The position numbers and the translations under genes are program-made. Below the pieces are notes generated by a model. The model saw only the letters and a program-made list of their open reading frames with translations. It was not told the DNA's origin and did not search any database. Below are positions 22,883-27,137 of a stretch of DNA of 27,137 nt, one piece after another (the first letter of the stretch is position 1; each line of letters opens with the position of its first letter). Origin of the DNA: Lobulomyces angularis (taxonomy: Eukaryota; Chytridiomycota; Chytridiomycetes; Lobulomycetales; Lobulomycetaceae); assembly GCA_027604685.1 (NCBI GenBank), contig JADHYX010000247.1, positions 4,920-32,056 on the forward strand, in the 5' to 3' direction.

Positions 22883-24896
22883 ATGACAACAGCAGAGGAT
22901 TATAAATCATTAGGCAACAAAAACTTTAGTGCTGGTGAATTTGAAGCTGCTATAGAAAATTTTACAAAAGCAATTGAACTAGATCAAAAGAACCACGTTT
23001 TATACTCAAATAGGTAATTTAAATACACTTCGTATATTGGAATTATATTTTTTTTATAGATCTGCTGCCTATGCAAGTTTGAAGGACTATCAAAAAGCCT
23101 TTGAGGATGCTGAAAAGACAACTACTTTGAAACCTGACTGGGCTAAGGTTTGTTAACCTTTTAGTTATTGATTAAATTATTAAACTCTATAAACTTAGGG
23201 CTATTCAAGAAAGGGAAGTGCACTTCATGGTTTGAATAAGTTGGAAGAGGCAGAGAAAGCGTACTCAGAAGGATTAAAACTTGAACCTACAAATGCTTTG
23301 TTAAAAAAAGGTCTGGAAGACGTTCAAGCTGCTTCAAGACAGTCTTCATTACCAAATAACCCTTTTGCAAATATTTTCAGTCATGATGTATTTTCCAAAA
23401 TAGCTTCCAATCCAAAATTAGCGCCATATCTTGCTGATGCTGATTTAGTAAATAAAGTTAAGATGTGTCAGCAAAATCCTCAGCTCGTCAGTTCATATAT
23501 GTCAGATCCAAAAATGATGCAACTTATAGTTGGATTGTTAGGAATAGATGGTAATTGCTTTTAATTTATTTTTAATCTTTTCTTATAAATTAGCATCCGC
23601 ATTCGGTGGTGAAGATGACAAAATGGATGTAGATCCTACTCCACCGGAAAAACCAAAAGATACACCTGCGCCTACTCCTAAAAAAGAAGAGCCAAAAGTA
23701 CCAGAACCAGAGCTATCTCCAGAAGAAAAAGAAAAAAAAGAAAAAAGGACTGCTAGTGATAAAGAAAAAGAAATAGGGACAGGATTTTATAAACAAAGGA
23801 AATTTGATGAAGCATTAGAACACTACAACAAGGCATTTGAATTAGATCAATCAAATGTTGCCGTATTAACCAACAAGTCTGGTACTTTTAAATTATTTTT
23901 TTAATGAATTTACTATTAATTAGCTGTACTGTTTGAGTTGGAAAAATGGGAAGAGTGCATTAAAGTATGCGAAAAAGCCGTTGAAATTGGAAGAGAAATA
24001 TTTGCAGATTTCAAAATCATGGCAAGGTATAAAAAAAAAAAAAGGTTTTTTTTATAATTTTTTTAGAGCTTATGCGCGTATGGGTAATGCATTTGCCAAA
24101 TTGAAAGACTATGGCAGCGCCGTAAAATTTTTAGAAAAATCCTTGTCAGAGCAAAGGACTCCAGATGTTTTAACAAAACTTAGAGAATACGAAAAATTAA
24201 AAAAACTTGCAGATGAAGAAGCTTATACCGATCCAAAGTTGGCAGATGAAGCGCGTGAAAAAGGAAATGAGTTATTTAAAAAACAAAATTACCCAGAGGC
24301 AATGACGTATTATAATGAAGCCATCAAGAGAAATAACAAAGACGCCAAGAACTACAGTAATAGGGCCGCATGTTATATGAAACTTATGGCATTACCTGAG
24401 GCAGACAAAGACTGCGATATGGCACTTAAATTGGACCCTAAGTTCGTAAAAGCTTACATTAGAAAAGCTGCTATTTTGTATACTAAAAAAGAATATTTAC
24501 AAGCAATTGATGTTTGCAATGAAGGGAAAGTTGCTGATGTTGAAAAAAAGCATACTCAAGAACTTGATAACCAGGTTTTGCATTTTAAAATTACACCTAA
24601 TTAATATTTGTTAAGATTCATAGGTGCTATGCAGGTATTAATCAAAATCAATCTGGTGAAAATAAAGAAGAAACTATGAAGAGAGCAATGGAAAATCCTG
24701 AGGTTCAGCAAATCCTTGGGGATCCTGTTATGCAATCTATCCTCCAACAAATGCAAACTGATCCTAAAGCTGCGCAAGAGTAATGATAATAATATATTTT
24801 TTGTGATTAATAATTTTTTTTAGCCATATGAAAAATCCCCTTATTGCAAAGAAAATAAGAGTTCTCATAAATTCTGGTGTATTAAAAGTTCAATAA
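22883..24896 (+). CDS. STI1: Sti1/Hop co-chaperone (Hsp70-Hsp90 organising protein)
   Basis: A cytosolic adaptor that binds the C termini of Hsp70 and Hsp90 through TPR domains and passes clients between them. Exons: 22883-23013, 23060-23147, 23199-23550, 23594-23881, 23924-24026, 24067-24574, 24616-24779 and 24824-24896; 568 residues against 589 in yeast. Domain order is TPR1 (about 4-115, [40 protein letters not shown]), DP1 (about 126-190, [20 protein letters not shown]), a Pro/Lys/Glu-rich linker, TPR2A (about 248-365, [20 protein letters not shown]), TPR2B (about 385-490, [32 protein letters not shown]) and DP2 (about 510-568, [20 protein letters not shown] ... [11 protein letters not shown]). 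The acceptor for exon 7 is the TTAAG ending at 24615, not the nearby TAG, because only that keeps the frame into [10 protein letters not shown] candidate AATAAA is at 24959-24964. Nothing in the protein is unusual. Confidence 0.98.
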
Positions 24897-25269
24897 GGAG
24901 TTTTGCGCAGTAGTTTTTATTTTAGTAGTTTAAGAATTTATCTAGTCAGTTATATAATAATAAATTTATGATTTATTTAAAATTATATATTTCTTTTATT
25001 AATTTAAGGAAGATACAGTAAAATAAATATTTGTAAATTTCAATTGTTTCTCTTTTAAGTTCAAGAAAATCACACACATTTACCGTAGTTACAGGAAGAA
25101 AGTTTGCTTACAAACAATACATTGAAAAGTAGATTCATTTGCAATACTTCTTAAATATTACTGACAATCAATCTTGTGAAATAATTTGAATAGCACAAAA
25201 ATTAAATTATACATTGTAACAAGGGTTTACCAAGAAAATCCCAAACGACCCTGTATATTATAAAACTAA
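24897..25269. other. Intergenic, STI1 to PSF3
   Basis: This spacer holds the 3' end of STI1 and the promoter of PSF3. I find no open frame, repeat or RNA gene that I can support. Confidence 0.5.
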
Positions 25270-26262
25270 ATGTCCTACTATTGCCTTGATTTAATTCTGA
25301 CCGACAATCAAGTAAGGTTCTTTCTAAATTACATATACTTCTAACCATTGGATACTTAAATTACTAGAAAATACCATGTTCTTTTTATGAACAAGTACCT
25401 GGATATGGGTTTTTGTCTAGGGCAACTGAGAAAATTGTATATATAATGCTTTAAAAATCAGAATCTAAATTTTAAATTCCCATTGGTTTTTGTCTTTAGT
25501 TACCTCCAAATGTTGAAGTTGAATTACCTTACTACATAGCTGAGCAATTAGTTTTAAAGTATAGAAAAAAGAAATTGAAAACCAAACATTTTTTTGATGA
25601 AAATTAAAAAAAAATAATTTTTTTATTTTATTTTTATTAAACTTAATAATAGTGGATTAGTGGACATGAAGGAGCCGTCATGCTTTAGTCAAAAAGTTAG
25701 AGATGACTTGGACGCTTCGTATATTGCTGTCAATTTACATTCGCTTTGTCCAAATTTTTATACTTTTGGAGCAAAGATGTTAAATTTGTACAAACGCTTT
25801 TTTTTTTTTTTTTAAATATTTAATTAATTTTTTAAGGATTGATGATGACGAGTTGCTTAACAATTTAATTACTGTAAGAGAAGAAAAGAAGCTTTAGTTT
25901 TTGTTTCTAACCCACTTTTTATTTGATAGACTTATAAATCTAGGTTATTGACGATAAGTATGAAAAAACCACATTTTTAGAGATGGAAGAATTTTTAATT
26001 TAAAACAATAATGTTATCAATCTTTACCTAAAGTTTTCAACAAAATTTTTTAATAGGTGACTACACTCAAACGTCGAAGTTAATTATAGACAGGTTTACA
26101 TTTGTAGATTCTTTAGATGAAAGTGAAAAAGATGGTAATGAATAAGTACTCTATTGTAAAAACAAATTTTAAATAATATCTCTAGTTTACAAAAAGGGGT
26201 ATGAAAGTGAAATTTCCATAAGAAACTGGATGAAGAAAACAACTGCAAACAAAAAAACTTAG
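25270..26262 (+). CDS. PSF3: GINS complex subunit Psf3, eight short exons
   Basis: One of four GINS subunits (Sld5, Psf1, Psf2, Psf3) that join Mcm2-7 and Cdc45 in the CMG replicative helicase. No single exon exceeds 135 nt, so it is easily missed as an open frame. Exons: 25270-25311, 25368-25436, 25500-25558, 25653-25787, 25837-25873, 25930-25957, 26057-26134 and 26186-26262; 174 residues (yeast 194, human 216). Spliced together they read as a continuous Psf3: MSYYCLDLILTDNQKIPCSF, VPGYGFL, VEVELPYYIAEQLVLNGLVD, CFSQKVRDDLDASYIAVNLH, LCPNFYTFGAKML, IDDDELLNNLITTYKSRLLT, and a C-terminal helix (SLDESEKDVYKKGYESEISI) ending in NWMKKTTANKKT. The IPC, ELP-W/Y-A and the LRD-like/VNL motifs are the family hallmarks. 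Intron 6 (25958-26056, 99 nt) is the least certain; a small unseen exon could lie within it. Confidence 0.92.
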
Positions 26263-26532
26263 AAATTTGTTGTCTCAGAATATTATGAAATTACGTTCTA
26301 TTGTTATAATAGTACTATTTGATTTTGTTTTTAAATTATTTATTTTATCTATTAGGTATTAATTATTTAAGTTTAATATCTTAAAAAATATATGTTTTTC
26401 TATTAGGAAATCAGAACACTTAATTCATGAAATATTAAATACTATCAACACTATTACACAAATATTGAATTCAATATTTTTTAAGAAATGTACAAAAAAA
26501 TATACTTACAGGTATTGAAATATCTTCTGTCT

Positions 26533-26623
26533 CTATGTCATTGGGACAAATACTGCACATGAAGAATCAACAACATTTGGCGGATCTGGAGGTTCTGGAG
26601 AATCAGTAGGTGTCGGCGGTGGT
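26533..26623 (-). other. Possible proline-rich coding exon
   Basis: On the minus strand an acceptor-like TTTTAG ending at 26624 is followed by a frame reading PPPTPTDSPEPPDPPNVVDS, then stopping at a TAG (26535-26533). The composition is far from that of local non-coding DNA. It lies 80 bp downstream of the nuclease-like frame on the same strand, and might be its C-terminal exon or a remnant of it. No splice pair joins the two without a stop, so this stays tentative. Confidence 0.3.
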
Positions 26624-26702
26624 CTAAAATGTTAATTTAACCTTATTAAAAAATGGAGTACTTTTTAAATCTATCCGATCTATCATGAAAATTTAAAACG
26701 CA

Positions 26703-27037
26703 CTAAGCTAAATGAGCCATACACTCTGCAGCTGCAACATCTCGATGAAAATATTTCCACAGTCTACAGTGCTTTATCCTGAGACCAATTGAAGACAGTT
26801 GATTTAAACAAGTGGAGCATGTTTGAGAAGTGTAGTTTTCATCGCAGCCAACCACATTCAAACTTAACGCTCTGGCTTTTTTGATAAAAAATTCTTGAAT
26901 TGTTGTATGTAGTGACGGAGTTAAAGCATTCTGGTGGAGTCCACTTCCCTACTTTCAATTCAAGGTTTATACGATGTTTTAAGAACATCAACACCAGATA
27001 CGTTACGAATCTTTTTGACAACTTCCACCAGAAAGCT
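26703..27037 (-). CDS. C-terminal part of a TnpB/Fanzor-family nuclease, partial and possibly decayed
   Basis: TnpB (prokaryotic) and Fanzor (eukaryotic) are transposon-linked RNA-guided DNA nucleases with a RuvC domain split into three parts and a zinc ribbon. The minus strand from 26948 to 26703 encodes 82 codons ending in TAG. They read LHQNALTPSLHTTIQEFF, then LNVVGCDENYTSQTCSTC (the RuvC-II Glu followed by the first zinc-ribbon CxxC), then IKHCRLWKYFHRDVAAAECM (second zinc knuckle and RuvC-III Asp). A further upstream piece (27037-27002, FLVEVVKKIRN) joins in frame through a 53-nt GT-AG intron (27001-26949). The fourth zinc-ribbon cysteine is replaced (CRLW instead of CxxC), and the usual RDVNAA reads RDVAAA, so the copy may be inactive. 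No RuvC-I or N-terminal region can be followed on this strand inside the window. The family call rests on motif order and spacing and is fairly secure; the state of the gene is not. Confidence 0.72.
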
Positions 27038-27137
27038 TTAAACCAAGAATAGTTGCTGGGGTTGATCTAGGGGATCGTTGGCCTGTAGCAGCGTGTGCAG
27101 TCAACTACGAAACTAAAGTTAAAAAACAATTGAAAAT
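27019..27137 (+). CDS. Open frame with RuvC-I-like motif, runs off the window
   Basis: After a TGA at 27016-27018 the plus strand is open to the window end. It reads LPPESFKPRIVAGVDLGDRW and continues PVAACAVNYETKVKK. The I-x-GVDLG-x-R pattern with Asp at 27064-27066 resembles the RuvC-I strand of TnpB/Fanzor nucleases. The patch is also less AT-rich than its surroundings. A possible acceptor (CCACCAG ending at 27031) could start an exon. Only about 35 residues are visible, so the assignment is tentative. It points away from the minus-strand nuclease fragment. Confidence 0.4.

Noticed and set aside
26510..26556. MCSICPNDIETEDIS on the minus strand, resembling the start of a RING-H2 finger and followed by a GTAAGT donor
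   Set aside because: No downstream sequence on that strand before PSF3 supplies the remaining Cys/His residues, so a RING domain is not supported.
26839..27021. A 60-codon minus-strand frame through the nuclease region
   Set aside because: It is in the wrong frame for the CDENYTSQTCSTC zinc-ribbon segment. The 53-nt intron 27001-26949 explains the frame switch better.
26667..27049. Plus-strand frame with several stops (IYPIYHENLKRTKLNEPY ... then ILELLYVVTELKHSGG) opposite the nuclease
   Set aside because: It looked like a decayed gene or one with reassigned TGA, but the minus strand encodes the recognisable nuclease motifs. The plus frame is its shadow, and all other genes here use the standard code.

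Overview
The window comes from an AT-rich, gene-dense eukaryotic nuclear genome. Almost every gene is cut by short GT-AG introns, mostly 36-80 nt, with poly-T stretches ahead of the acceptor. The standard genetic code fits all recognisable genes. The gene set (fungal/plant-type low-molecular-weight thioredoxin reductase, Dnf/Drs2-type flippase, Sti1, Prp2/DHX16, Psf3) and the compact layout point to an early-diverging fungus such as a Rozella- or chytrid-like lineage. That placement is inference; nothing here proves the species.

Layout, left to right. A small one-helix membrane protein (minus, 95-524) is followed by a six-exon, 848-residue coiled-coil protein (minus, 864-3644). A 431-bp divergent spacer then leads into a run of plus-strand genes: a twelve-exon P4-ATPase lipid flippase (4076-9173), a ten-exon glyoxysomal/bacterial-type citrate synthase homologue that has lost key active-site histidines (9533-11722), the spliceosomal DEAH helicase DHX16/Prp2 (12009-15665, ten exons), a second long coiled-coil protein (15977-18779) and a Lys/Asn-rich hypothetical protein (18950-21397). 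A mitochondrial-looking thioredoxin reductase (minus, 21492-22758) is divergent from the Hsp70/Hsp90 co-chaperone STI1 (22883-24896), sharing 124 bp between their start codons. After that comes the GINS subunit PSF3 (25270-26262), split into eight tiny exons.

At the right edge the minus strand carries the C-terminal half of a TnpB/Fanzor-family RNA-guided nuclease (RuvC-II, zinc ribbon, RuvC-III; 26703-27037). Immediately next to it a plus-strand open frame runs off the window with a RuvC-I-like motif. That arrangement suggests two opposed copies or an internal inversion of the element.

Most genes are ordinary housekeeping functions: membrane asymmetry, pre-mRNA splicing, DNA replication initiation, thiol redox and chaperone work. 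They form no operon or pathway. The items most worth a second look are the apparently catalytically dead citrate synthase homologue and the Fanzor/TnpB remnant at the edge.

All exon structures were worked out by hand from reading-frame continuity, splice consensus and family similarity. No database search or transcript evidence was available.
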